DNA of 64,000 nt from Sphingomonas changnyeongensis (GTDB taxonomy: Bacteria; Pseudomonadota; Alphaproteobacteria; Sphingomonadales; Sphingomonadaceae). Both the position numbers and the translations under genes were made by a program. Below, piece by piece: positions 55,370 to 64,000 of the stretch (positions are counted from its first letter, which is position 1; every line of letters begins with the position of its first letter). The stretch is from positions 1,806,501 through 1,870,500 of the forward strand of contig NZ_CP047895.1 of the NCBI RefSeq assembly GCF_009913435.1. Direction: 5' to 3'. The notes below the pieces were generated by a model. It was not told the DNA's origin. It searched no databases and saw nothing but the letters and a program-made list of their open reading frames with translations.

Positions 55370-55824
55370 TCACAAGCGAGCGGCGGCATCGAGCGCCATC
55401 AGATAGGAAAATGCCCCGAACCCCGAAACCGTTCCGCGCGCCGCGCCGGCGATGAAACTGTGGTGGCGAAATGCCTCGCGCGCCTGGGGATTGGACAGAT
55501 GCACCTCGATCACCGGCACGCGGATCGCGCGGATCGCATCGTGAAGCGCGATCGAACTGTGGGTGAAGCCGCCGGCATTGAGCAACACGGCGCGCGCGCC
55601 CTCGGCGCTCGCTTCATGCAGCCAGTCGATCAGATGGCCTTCGTGATTCGACTGGCGCATCTCGATCTCGACGCCCAGCGCGCGCGCCCGATCCTCCAGC
55701 ATCCCGGCAATGTCGTCGAGCGTGTCGGCGCCGTAAATCTCAGGCTCGCGGAGGCCGAGCAGGTTGAGATTGGGGCCGTTGAGCACGAAAATGCGGGGCA
55801 GGGCGGGGTGGCGGTGCTGGTCAT
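55370..55824 (-). CDS. aroQ: 3-dehydroquinate dehydratase, type II (start region may carry a one-base loss)
   Basis: Shikimate-pathway enzyme. The body is clear: [69 protein letters not shown]. In the given frame only a GTG at 55786 can start it, which removes the first strand. An upstream ATG at 55824 with a sensible N-terminus (MTSTATPP) comes into frame as ...[11 protein letters not shown] if one base is added to a G run between 55795 and 55808. The upstream start is therefore preferred but uncertain. Confidence 0.88.
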
Positions 55825-55951
55825 CGGGCGCGCACGGTCCTCAAGTTTTCGGGCCGCGCCGGGGCGCGGTGGTGGTTGCGGGCGGGCCGCTTGGCCCATA
55901 TCTGCGCCCCTGACTATCCGAACACGATCTTGCCCCCAAGGACCATTCGAC

Positions 55952-56964
55952 ATGCACAGCGACGGCACAATCACCCTCAGCGTCAATGGCGAGCAGCGGC
56001 GCGTCGCCGCCGGGCTGACGCTGGCGGGGCTGGCCGGCGAACTGGGCCTGTCGCCGCAGAAGATCGCCGTCGAACGCAATCGCGAGGTGGTGCCGCGCTC
56101 GACGCTGGGCGAGGTGATGGTCGCCGATGGCGACGAGATCGAGATCGTGCATTTCGTCGGCGGCGGTGACCATGAGAGCGGGCCTCAGCCGGGCGGCGAC
56201 GATGGCTGGAGCGTTGCCGGGCGGCAGTTTTCGTCGCGGCTGATCATCGGCACCGGCAAATATAAAAGCTTTGAGGAAAATGCCGCCGCCGCCGAGGCAT
56301 CGGGCGCGGAGATCGTGACGGTTGCCGTGCGCCGGGTGAATGTGTCCGATCCGGGGCAGCCGATGCTCACCGATTTTATCGATCCCCGGCGCTACACCTA
56401 TCTGCCCAACACCGCCGGCTGCTTCACCGCCGAGGATGCGATCCGCACGCTGCGGCTGGCGCGCGAGGCGGGGGCTGGGATCTCGTCAAGCTCGAGGTGC
56501 TGGGCGAGGCGCGGACCCTTTACCCCGACATGGTCGAGACGCTGCGCGCAACCGAGATCCTGGCGAAAGAGGGCTTTTTGCCGATGGTCTATTGCACCGA
56601 CGATCCGATCGCGGCGAAGCGGCTGGAGGATGTCGGGGCGGTCGCGATCATGCCGCTGGGCGCGCCGATCGGATCGGGTCTCGGCATCCAGAATGAGGTG
56701 ACGATCCGCCTGATCATCGAGGGCGCGAAGGTGCCGGTGCTGGTCGATGCCGGGGTCGGCACCGCGTCGGACGCCGCGCGCGCGATGGAGCTGGGCTGTG
56801 ACGGGGTGCTGATGAACACCGCGATCGCCGAGGCGAAGAACCCGGTGCTGATGGCACAGGCGATGCGCCATGCGGTCGAGGCCGGGCGGCTCGCCTATCG
56901 CGCCGGCCGCATGGCCAAGCGCCGCTATGCCGATCCGTCCAGCCCGCTGGCCGGGCTGATCTGA
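55952..56964 (+). CDS. thiG: Fused sulphur carrier ThiS / thiazole synthase ThiG (one-base frameshift)
   Basis: Makes the thiazole phosphate of thiamine. Residues 1-70 are ThiS-like ([18 protein letters not shown], ending EIVHFVGGG). A linker of about 20 residues leads into ThiG ([27 protein letters not shown]). The frame breaks after RLAREAG, and the C-terminal half ([32 protein letters not shown]) continues in another frame. One extra G in the run 56470-56474 restores REAGGWDLVK and about 337 residues. ThiS-ThiG fusions are known in alphaproteobacteria. Confidence 0.9.
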
Positions 56965-57287
56965 GCGGCGGTCGCCTCGACCACCCAGTCGCGATAGGCG
57001 GGGTGCACAGCGCCGGCGGCGAACGCCATCACCGCCGGCACGTCATAGCTGTGCAGCGCCGCGATGCGCGCGATCAGCGCTTCGGCGCGGGCGGTCTTGA
57101 ACAGAGCGGGCACCTCTTCGGCGCGTTCGGTCCGGCCCTGCCAGCGATAGATTGACCGGCACGGGCCAAGAATATTGGCGCAGGCGGCCAGCCCTTCCTC
57201 GACCACCGTTCCGGCGATGCGTTCGGCCTCGCCCATGTCGGCGAAGACCGCATAGACGCTGGTCAGTCCGGTGGTGATCCCGGTCAC
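56925..57287 (-). CDS. cutA: Divalent-cation tolerance protein CutA
   Basis: A 120-residue trimeric CutA1 fold protein linked to copper tolerance in other bacteria. [20 protein letters not shown], then [19 protein letters not shown] and [18 protein letters not shown] are conserved. The GTG start at 57287 overlaps the ctaA stop (GTGA). Its 3' end overlaps that of thiG by 40 bases on the opposite strand. Confidence 0.9.
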   Translation of the reverse strand: MTGITTGLTSVYAVFADMGEAERIAGTVVEEGLAACANILGPCRSIYRWQGRTERAEEVPALFKTARAEALIARIAALHSYDVPAVMAFAAGAVHPAYRDWVVEATAAQISPASGLDGSA

Positions 57288-58345
57288 GCGCGGCGGCCGG
57301 CGGAACCCGCCGCATGCGCGCCCCAGGCGGCGCTGGCGACGACCAGCGCGCCGACCGCCTGGTGCAGCACCGCGAGCACGATGTTCACCCCGGTCTCCAC
57401 CGTCGCGATGCCGAGCAGGATCTGCAGGCCGAAGGCGCTGTGGATGGCGATGCTCGCCCGCCGGTCGCCCGCCCGCCGCGCGCGGCGGGACAGGATGACG
57501 AGTGCGGCCACCGCGACCCACGCCCACCAGCGATGGACCCAGTGGATGACGAACGGATCATTGGCGATCGCGACCCACAGGCTGCCCTGCACCTCGGGCA
57601 GCAGCCGGCCGTTCATCAGCGGCCAGTCGCTCGCCGCCAGCCCGGCATTGAGACCCGCAGTCCAGGCGCCGAACATGATCTGCACGGCAAGGATCAGCAG
57701 CAGCAGCGCATCGACGCCGCCAAGCCGCGCCGGACGTGCCGCGGGATCGCGGGCGAGCGCGCCCAGATCGCGCGCCGTCCACACCAGCCCGCCCAGAATG
57801 AACAGCGCGTTCATCAGGTGCACGGCGAGCCGGAAATGGCTGACATCGGTGCGTTCGGTGAGGCCCGAGACGACCATCCACCAGCCGATCGCGCCCTGCA
57901 GCCCGCCGAGCAGCAGCAGCGCCGTCAGCCGCCAGCCATAGCCGGCCGGGATCGCCCGCCGCCATGCAAACCAGGCAAAGGGCAGCGCAAAAGCCAGCCC
58001 GATCAGCCGGCCGAGCAGCCGGTGGACCCATTCCCAGAAAAAGATGAACTTGAACGCCGCCAGGCTCATGCCCTGGTTGATCTGCTGATATTCGGGCGTC
58101 GCCTTGTAGAGCGCAAAGGCCTGTTCCCAGTCCGCCTGGCTGAGCGGCGGCAGCGTGCCCGACACGGGTTTCCACTCGGTGATCGACAGGCCCGATTCGG
58201 TCAGCCGGGTGATCCCGCCGACCACGACCATGAGGAACACCAGCGCGGCGACGGACAGCAGCCACAGGCGCAGCGCCGCCGGGCGCGGCTGCCGTGCGGA
58301 GCGCCCGGCCGGGGAAAGCGAAGGATCAAGCGACGCGGCAACCAT
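57284..58345 (-). CDS. ctaA: Haem A synthase
   Basis: Oxidises haem O to haem A for aa3-type cytochrome oxidase. 353 residues with eight membrane helices. Conserved histidines are in FWEWVHRLLGRLIG, SHFRLAVHLMNALF, IHWVHRWWAW and LAVLHQAVGA. VVGGITRLTESGLSITEWKP is the family start. It is operonic with cutA. The upstream region is shared with merC. Confidence 0.95.
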   Translation of the reverse strand: MVAASLDPSLSPAGRSARQPRPAALRLWLLSVAALVFLMVVVGGITRLTESGLSITEWKPVSGTLPPLSQADWEQAFALYKATPEYQQINQGMSLAAFKFIFFWEWVHRLLGRLIGLAFALPFAWFAWRRAIPAGYGWRLTALLLLGGLQGAIGWWMVVSGLTERTDVSHFRLAVHLMNALFILGGLVWTARDLGALARDPAARPARLGGVDALLLLILAVQIMFGAWTAGLNAGLAASDWPLMNGRLLPEVQGSLWVAIANDPFVIHWVHRWWAWVAVAALVILSRRARRAGDRRASIAIHSAFGLQILLGIATVETGVNIVLAVLHQAVGALVVASAAWGAHAAGSAGRRA

Positions 58346-58356
58346 CTTTCATCACC

Positions 58357-58389
58357 GATGTTATATTGTGACGCACGTGATATTGTGAC
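58357..58389. promoter_or_regulatory. Zur-box-like AT-rich double repeat between ctaA and merC
   Basis: GATGTTATATTGTGAC (58357-58372) and a second copy of the T(T/G)ATATTGTGAC core (58378-58389) are 17 bp apart. The core ATGTTATAT is shared with the sites before the ZnuD-like receptor. It lies 43-75 bp before merC, so Zur may control merC and its own gene. Confidence 0.5.
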
Positions 58390-58431
58390 ACGGGCCGCCA
58401 AGTGCCATATGGCCGCCCAAGGAGTCGTTAG

Positions 58432-58800
58432 TTGATCGTCAGGCTGCCAGCAACCGCAACGCTCGACCGGTGGGCCATCGGCCTGTCCGGGCTATGCGTC
58501 GTGCACTGCGTGACGAGCGTGCTGTTCGTGACCTTTCTGGCGACCACCGGCGGCGCGCTGCTCAGCCATCATTTCCATGAAATCGGCCTGGGCGTCGCGA
58601 TCCTGATCGGCGTCGTCGCGCTGGTGCGCGGGGCGATCGATCATGGCTATACGCTGCCGTCTGCGATTGGCGGGCTGGGGCTAGGCGTCATGGCCGGGGC
58701 GCTGACGCTCGGGCATCAGGGCGATGAAGTGCTGGTGACGCTGTTCGGCGTCGCGCTGCTCGCGCTCGGCCACGATCTTAACCGCCGCGCCGCGCGCTGA
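58432..58800 (+). CDS. MerC-domain membrane protein
   Basis: A 122-residue protein with four membrane segments. Cys22 and Cys26 are in GLCVVHCVTS in the first helix, the MerC-type metal-binding pair. The start is a TTG at 58432 with AAGGAG eight bases upstream; no in-frame ATG is available. MerC proteins are named for mercury transport, but here the context with Zur suggests zinc or another metal. No mer genes are near. Confidence 0.8.
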   Translation: MIVRLPATATLDRWAIGLSGLCVVHCVTSVLFVTFLATTGGALLSHHFHEIGLGVAILIGVVALVRGAIDHGYTLPSAIGGLGLGVMAGALTLGHQGDEVLVTLFGVALLALGHDLNRRAAR

Positions 58801-58863
58801 TCTGGCGCCGCGCTGCGCGCTGATCCGGCGCCGCGCCGCCCGCTGATCCGGCACCGCGCTTGC
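58795..58863. repeat. Three 23-bp tandem repeats starting in the end of merC
   Basis: Units of CGCTGATCCGGCGCCGCGC type at 58795-58817, 58818-58840 and 58841-58863. The first contains the last codons and the TGA of merC. The repeats fill half of the merC-zur gap. Confidence 0.75.
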
Positions 58864-58946
58864 CGTTTGCCGGCGCTGGCCTTAAATCGGCCAAGCCTCG
58901 GCCACGGGCCATGATTAGTGCGGGTGCCATCACGAGTGCAGATGCG

Positions 58947-59441
58947 ATGAACGCCGATACCTCTTCCCCGCCCGGCCATGGGCCGCACGATCACGCCCAG
59001 CATCAGGGCGCGGATCTGGTGCGGGCTGCGCGCCGGACGCTCGAGGCGGCGGGGGAGCAGTGGACGGCGATGCGCGAAAGCGTGTTCGCGACGCTGACCG
59101 GTTTTGATCGCCCAGCCTCGGCCTATGACATTGCCGATGCGGTATCCCGTGCCGAAGGGCGGCGGGTGGCGGCGAACAGCGTCTACCGGATTCTCGACCT
59201 GTTCGTCGGGGCCAATCTGGTCCGCCGCGTCGAAAGCGCCAACGCCTATGTCGCCAATGCGCATCCGGGCTGCCTGCACGACTGTATCTTTCTGGTATGC
59301 GACCAGTGCGGACAGACCACCCATATCGACGACGATCCCGTCGCCTCCAGCGTCCGCGCGGCGGCGGCGCGCACCGGCTTTTCGCCCGAACGGCCGGTGA
59401 TCGAGGTGCATGGCCGCTGCGCCGACTGCAACGACGCCTGA
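58947..59441 (+). CDS. zur: Zinc uptake regulator, Fur family
   Basis: Zinc-sensing repressor of 164 residues. The winged helix is at about 38-100 (ASAYDIADAVSRAEGRRVAANSVYR in pieces). The structural zinc site is Cys118-x2-Cys121 and Cys158-x2-Cys161. The N-terminal tail is His-rich (HGPHDHAQHQ), which may bind metal. The start is probably 58947; ATG 58911 is also open. It is downstream of merC with Zur-like boxes before both. The Cys pattern and context favour Zur over Fur. Confidence 0.86.
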   Translation: MNADTSSPPGHGPHDHAQHQGADLVRAARRTLEAAGEQWTAMRESVFATLTGFDRPASAYDIADAVSRAEGRRVAANSVYRILDLFVGANLVRRVESANAYVANAHPGCLHDCIFLVCDQCGQTTHIDDDPVASSVRAAAARTGFSPERPVIEVHGRCADCNDA

Positions 59442-59557
59442 CCCGCCGTCACCTGACACTTATTGCCACCGGTTTCCTGCCCTGCCGCGCCGTGCCGGGG
59501 CGGCCGATGGGCGCGCAACCACCTTGCCTCAATCGTAACCAAGCGTAAAAAGAGACC

Positions 59558-61483
59558 ATGTCCAACCTGCCTGACACGCCCCTGCTCGACACGGTCCCGA
59601 CACCGGTTGAGCTTCGCAAACTCGCGCCCGACCAGCTGCGCCAGCTGGCCGATGAGCTGCGCGCCGAGATGATCTCGGCCGTGTCGGTCACCGGCGGCCA
59701 TCTGGGTGCCGGGCTGGGTGTCGTCGAGCTGACGGTCGCCCTGCATTATGTGTTCGACACGCCGCGCGACCGGCTGATCTGGGACGTCGGCCATCAGGCC
59801 TATCCGCACAAGATCCTGACCGGGCGGCGCGACCGCATCCGCACGCTCCGCCAGGGTGGCGGCCTGTCCGGTTTCACCAAACGCTCCGAAAGCGAATATG
59901 ATCCGTTCGGGGCGGCGCACAGCTCGACGTCGATCTCGGCGGCGCTCGGCTTTGCCATCGCCAACAAGCTGGCCGGCCAGCCGGGCAAGGCGATTGCCGT
60001 GATCGGCGACGGCGCGATGTCGGCCGGCATGGCCTATGAGGCGATGAACAACGCCAAGCCCGCGGGCAACCGGCTGGTCGTGATCCTCAACGACAATGAC
60101 ATGTCGATCGCCCCGCCGGTCGGCGGCCTGTCCGCCTATCTGGCGCGGCTGATCTCGTCGCAGGAATATATCGGCCTGCGCAACCTCGCCAAGCGCGTGA
60201 CCCGCCGGCTGCCGCGCCCGTTCCAGAACGCCGCCGCCCGGGCCGAGGAATATGCGCGCGGCATGGCGACCGGCGGCACGCTGTTCGAGGAGCTGGGCTT
60301 TTATTATGTCGGCCCGATCGACGGGCATAATCTTGAGCATCTGATCCCGGTGCTCGAAAATGTCCGCGATTCCGACGAGGGGCCGGTGCTTGTCCATGTC
60401 GTCACGCAGAAGGGCAAGGGCTATGGCCCGGCCGAGGCGTCGGCGGACAAATATCATGGCGTGCAGAAGTTCGACGTGGTTTCGGGCAAGCAGGCGACCG
60501 CGCCCGCCGGCCCGCCCAGCTATACCGGCGTGTTCGCCAAGGCGCTGACCGCCGAGGCGGAGCGCGACCCGACGATCTGCGCGATCACCGCCGCCATGCC
60601 GTCCGGCACCGGGCTGGACAAATTCGAGGCGCGCTTCCCCGACCGCACCTTTGATGTCGGCATCGCCGAACAGCATGCGGTGACCTTTGCCGCCGGCCTT
60701 GCGGCGCAGGGGATGCGGCCGTTCTGCGCGATCTATTCGACCTTCCTGCAGCGCGCCTATGACCAGGTGGTCCATGACGTCGCGATCCAGAACCTGCCGG
60801 TGCGCTTTGCGATCGACCGGGCCGGGCTGGTCGGCGCGGACGGGGCGACCCATGCCGGCAGCTTCGACATCGCCTATCTGGCGACGCTGCCCAACATGGT
60901 GGTGATGGCCGCCGCCGATGAGGTCGAGCTGGTTCACATGGTCCATACCTGCGCCCTGTATGACGATGGCCCGATCGCGCTGCGCTATCCGCGCGGCAAT
61001 GGCGTCGGCCTCGACCTGCCGGCGGTGCCCGAGCGGCTGGAGATCGGCCGTGGCCGCGTGGTGCGCCAGGGCAAGACGGTGGCGATCATGTCGCTCGGCA
61101 CCCGGCTGCACGAGGCGCTGATCGCCGCCGACCGGCTGGAGGCGCAGGGCCTGTCGACCAGCGTCATCGACCTGCGCTTTGCCAAGCCGCTGGACGAGGA
61201 ACTGATCCGCAAGACGCTCGCCGCGCATGAAGTGGCGGTGACGATCGAGGAAGGCGCGGTCGGCGGGCTGGGCGCGCATGTGCTGACGCTGGCGAGCGAT
61301 CTGGGCCTGATCGATGCCGGGCTGAAGCTGCGCACGCTGCGCCTGCCCGACACCTTCCAGGATCATGACAAGCCCGAGCTGCAATATGCCGAAGCCGGGC
61401 TGGATGCCGATGCGCTGGTCGACACGGTGCTGAAGGCGCTGCGCAAGAACAGCGTCGGGGTGGTCGAGGGCGCGCGCGCCTGA
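59558..61483 (+). CDS. dxs: 1-deoxy-D-xylulose-5-phosphate synthase
   Basis: TPP enzyme that starts the MEP isoprenoid pathway. 641 residues. [20 protein letters not shown], the TPP motif [17 protein letters not shown] and [14 protein letters not shown] are in the first domain. [17 protein letters not shown] and [15 protein letters not shown] are in the second. It stands alone and is complete. Confidence 0.96.
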   Translation: MSNLPDTPLLDTVPTPVELRKLAPDQLRQLADELRAEMISAVSVTGGHLGAGLGVVELTVALHYVFDTPRDRLIWDVGHQAYPHKILTGRRDRIRTLRQGGGLSGFTKRSESEYDPFGAAHSSTSISAALGFAIANKLAGQPGKAIAVIGDGAMSAGMAYEAMNNAKPAGNRLVVILNDNDMSIAPPVGGLSAYLARLISSQEYIGLRNLAKRVTRRLPRPFQNAAARAEEYARGMATGGTLFEELGFYYVGPIDGHNLEHLIPVLENVRDSDEGPVLVHVVTQKGKGYGPAEASADKYHGVQKFDVVSGKQATAPAGPPSYTGVFAKALTAEAERDPTICAITAAMPSGTGLDKFEARFPDRTFDVGIAEQHAVTFAAGLAAQGMRPFCAIYSTFLQRAYDQVVHDVAIQNLPVRFAIDRAGLVGADGATHAGSFDIAYLATLPNMVVMAAADEVELVHMVHTCALYDDGPIALRYPRGNGVGLDLPAVPERLEIGRGRVVRQGKTVAIMSLGTRLHEALIAADRLEAQGLSTSVIDLRFAKPLDEELIRKTLAAHEVAVTIEEGAVGGLGAHVLTLASDLGLIDAGLKLRTLRLPDTFQDHDKPELQYAEAGLDADALVDTVLKALRKNSVGVVEGARA

Positions 61484-61582
61484 TCCGGGCGCGCGGGCCG
61501 AATGCGCGGGCCGGGCCGCCGGATGGCGGCCCGACGCCTCAGTCCAAAGGCCCGATGCGTCAGCCCAAAAAAAGAACGCGCG

Positions 61583-62020
61583 TCAGCCGACGGGAACGAT
61601 GGTGGCCTGCGCGATGGCGGCCAGCACCGGCTCCGCGTCGTCGCTTTCCGCCCACACATCGGCGCGCACCACCACCTGACGCCGCCCTTTCCGGATCACC
61701 TGCCCGCGCGCGCGCAGCCGGCTGCCCCGCGCCGGGGCGAGGAAGCTGATCGTATAGCTGCCGGTCACGACATCGCCCGCGACCGATGCCGCCGCCCACG
61801 CACAGGCATTGTCGGCCATCATGCCGACAATCGCACCGTGCGCATGGCCGTGATGCTGGGTCAGGTCGGGCCGCATCGCCAGCACCAGTTCGGCCTCGCC
61901 GTTCCAGATCCTGACCGGCTCGACCCCGGCAAAACGGCTGAACCCGCTGCCCGCGACCGCCACCTCGCGCATATAGGCAAGCAGCTGGTCGGGCGTGTCG
62001 AACCGGGGCCGTTCAGTCAT
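61583..62020 (-). CDS. PaaI-family hotdog thioesterase
   Basis: A 145-residue protein with the hotdog fold. HHGHAHGAIVGMMADNACAWA carries the conserved helix and His/Gly of the PaaI group (QHHGHAHGAI), and SYTISFLAPARGSRLRARG is the following strand pair. It likely hydrolyses an acyl-CoA; which one is unknown. Its start overlaps the stop of the upstream hydrolase gene by ATGA. Confidence 0.85.
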   Translation of the reverse strand: MTERPRFDTPDQLLAYMREVAVAGSGFSRFAGVEPVRIWNGEAELVLAMRPDLTQHHGHAHGAIVGMMADNACAWAAASVAGDVVTGSYTISFLAPARGSRLRARGQVIRKGRRQVVVRADVWAESDDAEPVLAAIAQATIVPVG

Positions 62021-62721
62021 CCCCCGACCATAGCCGAACCGGCAGCGGCGTCCATCGCCGGTGGCGCCGGGCGGGCGCAGGCATCGTCACCGGGCGCCGG
62101 GGCCGGCTGAGACGGGTCGATCAGGCGCTGGAGCAGCACCTGCCCCTCCGCCCACTCGCCCAGGCCCGAAGCGGCGTTGATATGGCCCGCCGCCCCGACA
62201 CAGGCAAAGCGCGCCCCCCAGTCGGCGGCAAGGCTGCGGGCGGCGGCGATGCTGATCCACGGATCATCCGCGCTCGCCACCAGGATCGCCGGAAAGGGCA
62301 GCGGGCGGCGCGGCGTCGGCGCGAAATCGGCCAGTTCGGCGGCGAGCGGACGAAACCCCAGATCGGGCGGCGCGACCAGCAGTGCGCCCCTGACCGGGCC
62401 GGGCCAGTGCAGGCCCGCCAGTTCGCTCCACCACGCAAGCGCGATGCAGCCCAGGCTGTGTGCGGCGAACACCACCGGCGCGCCTGCCGCGCGCACCGCC
62501 TGGTCGATCCGGGTGACCCAGGGGTTGCGGCGCGGCCGGTCCCACATCCCCAGTTCGATGCGCCGGGTATCGCGCCGCACGGTTTCCCAGCGGCTCTGCC
62601 AGTGCGACGGGCCCGAGCCGCGCAGGCCCGGCACGGTCAGCACCACCGGGGCGGACGCGGCCGGCGATGCGGAAAAGGAATGCGTGGTGGAGCGGGGGTG
62701 GGTCGGGCGGGATTGGGGCAT
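62017..62721 (-). CDS. RBBP9/YdeN-family alpha/beta hydrolase
   Basis: A 234-residue predicted serine hydrolase. VLTVPGLRGSGPSHWQSRWE is the family start, the nucleophile is in AAHSLGCIAL, the Asp in SADDPWIS and the His in GAAGHINAASGLGEW. The start at 62721 (MPQSRPTHP) has GGAG eight bases upstream. A Pro/Ala-rich tail follows the domain. The substrate is unknown. It is coupled to the thioesterase gene. Confidence 0.87.
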   Translation of the reverse strand: MPQSRPTHPRSTTHSFSASPAASAPVVLTVPGLRGSGPSHWQSRWETVRRDTRRIELGMWDRPRRNPWVTRIDQAVRAAGAPVVFAAHSLGCIALAWWSELAGLHWPGPVRGALLVAPPDLGFRPLAAELADFAPTPRRPLPFPAILVASADDPWISIAAARSLAADWGARFACVGAAGHINAASGLGEWAEGQVLLQRLIDPSQPAPAPGDDACARPAPPAMDAAAGSAMVGG

Positions 62722-62763
62722 GGCATGGTCTCCTGCCTGATATGCCGGGGAGGGGGCGGAAGA

Positions 62764-62794
62764 CCGTGCGGGTCCGGGCCTTGGACCCGCACGG
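62764..62794. other. Perfect 12-bp inverted repeat
   Basis: CCGTGCGGGTCC (62764-62775) and GGACCCGCACGG (62783-62794), loop of seven. It lies 43 bp before the hydrolase gene, on whose strand it would be in the leader. There is no T tract, so it is not a clear terminator. Confidence 0.6.
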
Positions 62795-63012
62795 CCGCCC
62801 TTCTCACGAGGCCCGCTCACTATAACCAAACCAAAACGGTAGACTATAGCAGTGCGACGGAGTGCCGCCGCCCCGCGCCGGAACGAGGCGTGGCGCAACC
62901 GGGGTAAAGCCGGGCTTTATCCGTCCCCTCCGGCACCGCCCGGGCTTGCCGGGCGGCGGTCATGCGATTATCCGCCGGCCGCGCTGACGGAGGCTCGAAC
63001 AGGGGGGCATTG

Positions 63013-63978
63013 ATGACCGCGCTCGACGCGCTGACCCAGCCGGTGGTGCTGTTTTTCCTGCTGGGGGCGCTTGCGGCCTTTGCGCGGTCAGACCTTGCCG
63101 TGCCCGAAGCGGTTGCCAAGGGCCTGTCGCTTTATCTGATGATGGCGATCGGCCTGCGCGGCGGGGCGGAGGTCGCGCATTTCGGGGCCAGCCCGCAAAT
63201 GGGCCTCGCGATGGCCGCCGGGATCGGGCTGAGCTTTTTGCTGCCGCTGCCGGTGTTCTTCCTGCTGCGTGCCGCCGCCCGGCTCGACCGCACCAACGCG
63301 GCGGCCGTCGCCGCCCATTACGGCTCGGTCAGCGTCGTCACCTTTGCGACCGGCAGCGAGCTGCTGCGCCAGCATGGCCTGCCGGCCGCCGGCTATATGG
63401 TCGCGGTGCTGGCGGTGATGGAAACGCCGGCGATCATCACCGGCCTGGCGCTGGCGCGGGCCGGGCGGCGCGGGCGCGATGAACTCGCGCCGCGCGGCGG
63501 ACTTCTTCACGAGACGTTCCTCAACGGCTCGGTGGTGCTGCTGCTCGGCAGCTTTCTGATCGGCATGCTGGCCGGCGATCATGGGCTGGCGCCGATCCGG
63601 CCGGTCTATGACGGGCTGTTCCGCGGGCTTTTGTGCCTGTTCCTGCTCGACATGGGGCTGATCGCCGCGCGGCGGCTGATGGACGGGCGCGCGCTCACCG
63701 CGCGCACCGTGGCGTTCGCGATCCTGATCCCGATCGTGCAGGGCGCGCTTGGTGTTGCGCTCGGCACGGCGCTTGGCCTTGGGCCGGGCACCAGCGCGCT
63801 GCTCGGCATTCTGGCGGGCAGCGCCTCCTATATCGCGGTGCCGGCAGTGATGCGGCTTGCGCTCCCCGTTGCCGATCCCGGACTTTATCTCGGCATGAGC
63901 CTGGCCGTGACCTTTCCCTTCAACCTGACTTTGGGCATCCCTTGCTACATCTGGATCGCGGAAAGGCTGGGCGCATGA
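63013..63978 (+). CDS. SbtA-like sodium-dependent bicarbonate permease
   Basis: A 321-residue protein with about ten membrane helices in two repeats. GLSLYLMMAIGLRGGAEVAH, then AAHYGSVSVVTFATG and METPAIITGLALAR match the SbtA (DUF897) family, sodium-bicarbonate symporters first known in cyanobacteria. GILAGSASYIAVPAVMR is in the second half. The start at 63013 has AGGGGGG upstream. Its stop overlaps the next gene by ATGA; in other genomes a small PII-like SbtB often follows. Confidence 0.85.
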   Translation: MTALDALTQPVVLFFLLGALAAFARSDLAVPEAVAKGLSLYLMMAIGLRGGAEVAHFGASPQMGLAMAAGIGLSFLLPLPVFFLLRAAARLDRTNAAAVAAHYGSVSVVTFATGSELLRQHGLPAAGYMVAVLAVMETPAIITGLALARAGRRGRDELAPRGGLLHETFLNGSVVLLLGSFLIGMLAGDHGLAPIRPVYDGLFRGLLCLFLLDMGLIAARRLMDGRALTARTVAFAILIPIVQGALGVALGTALGLGPGTSALLGILAGSASYIAVPAVMRLALPVADPGLYLGMSLAVTFPFNLTLGIPCYIWIAERLGA

Positions 63979-64000
63979 CGGTGATGGTAGAGCGGCGGCG
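63975..64000 (+). CDS. Start of a downstream gene, cut by the window edge
   Basis: An ATG at 63975 overlaps the stop of the SbtA-like gene (ATGA) and reads MTVMVERR to the end of the window. Position and coupling suggest a PII-like SbtB regulator, but eight codons cannot prove this. Confidence 0.4.

Noticed and set aside
59246-61384. 712-codon minus-strand open frame opposite zur and dxs
   Set aside because: No recognisable domain, and it overlaps two well-conserved genes entirely.
1-64000. tRNA, rRNA, prophage or plasmid functions
   Set aside because: No T-loop-like sequences with cloverleaf context, rRNA segments, phage structural genes, integrases or replication genes were found by reading both strands.

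Overview
The window is a high-GC chromosomal segment from an alphaproteobacterium, most likely a member of the Sphingomonadaceae. The clues are GcrA, the DUF2794 and DUF6456 families, a MerC-domain gene next to a Zur repressor, TonB-dependent receptors, a fused ThiS-ThiG, an iron superoxide dismutase and an intracellular PHB depolymerase. No rRNA, tRNA, insertion sequence, prophage or CRISPR array was found. Most genes are housekeeping genes packed in short operons with ATGA/GTGA overlaps.

Layout. 1-5.2 kb: end of mutM, then a surface lipoprotein and a TonB receptor behind a three-repeat Pho-box-like site. 5.2-10.6 kb: parE, gcrA, an ABC-2 permease and a dienelactone hydrolase. 10.6-14.4 kb: argD-argF-hslO and a periplasmic protein. 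14.6-19.8 kb: a ZnuD-like receptor, an aldehyde dehydrogenase, an XRE regulator and a DUF6456 gene. 19.9-25.2 kb: sdaA, a Mur ligase (Mpl-like) divergent from ldcA, then a J-domain protein, a 2Fe-2S ferredoxin-like protein and sufE. 25.3-29.7 kb: an enlarged phage-shock (Psp) locus. 29.9-34.3 kb: sodB, yciB-ftsY-mtaB and dapF. 34.4-40.7 kb: two c-di-GMP proteins flanking a 2-hydroxyacid dehydrogenase and cysS. 40.7-44.3 kb: rpmH-rnpA-yidD-yidC-engB. 44.6-53.4 kb: GST, dapE, TauE, cysE, DUF2794, SDR, ABC exporter, phaZ and PilZ. 53.5-57 kb: accC-accB-aroQ and thiSG. 57-64 kb: ctaA-cutA, merC-zur, dxs, a thioesterase/hydrolase pair and an SbtA-like transporter.

Three things stand out. (1) The Psp locus has pspF, a good sigma-54 promoter, a small secreted or membrane peptide gene, pspA-pspB-pspC and then five more one-helix plus coiled-coil proteins. 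Most of these, and PspC, end in a shared motif (about LERI-x-TD then I-x-x-LR). This is the best candidate for an underdescribed system. (2) Four intergenic copies of an 82-bp element have 33-bp (30-bp in one) inverted arms, with base changes in one arm matched in the other, surrounded by short GCGCC-type hairpin modules. (3) At least nine genes, and probably ten, are broken by what looks like loss of one base in a G/C run. This points to sequencing or assembly errors rather than gene decay, and the affected coordinates should be read as repaired genes.

Probable regulons visible in the DNA: Pho (lipoprotein and receptor), Zur (ZnuD-like receptor and merC-zur) and sigma-54/PspF (psp operon).
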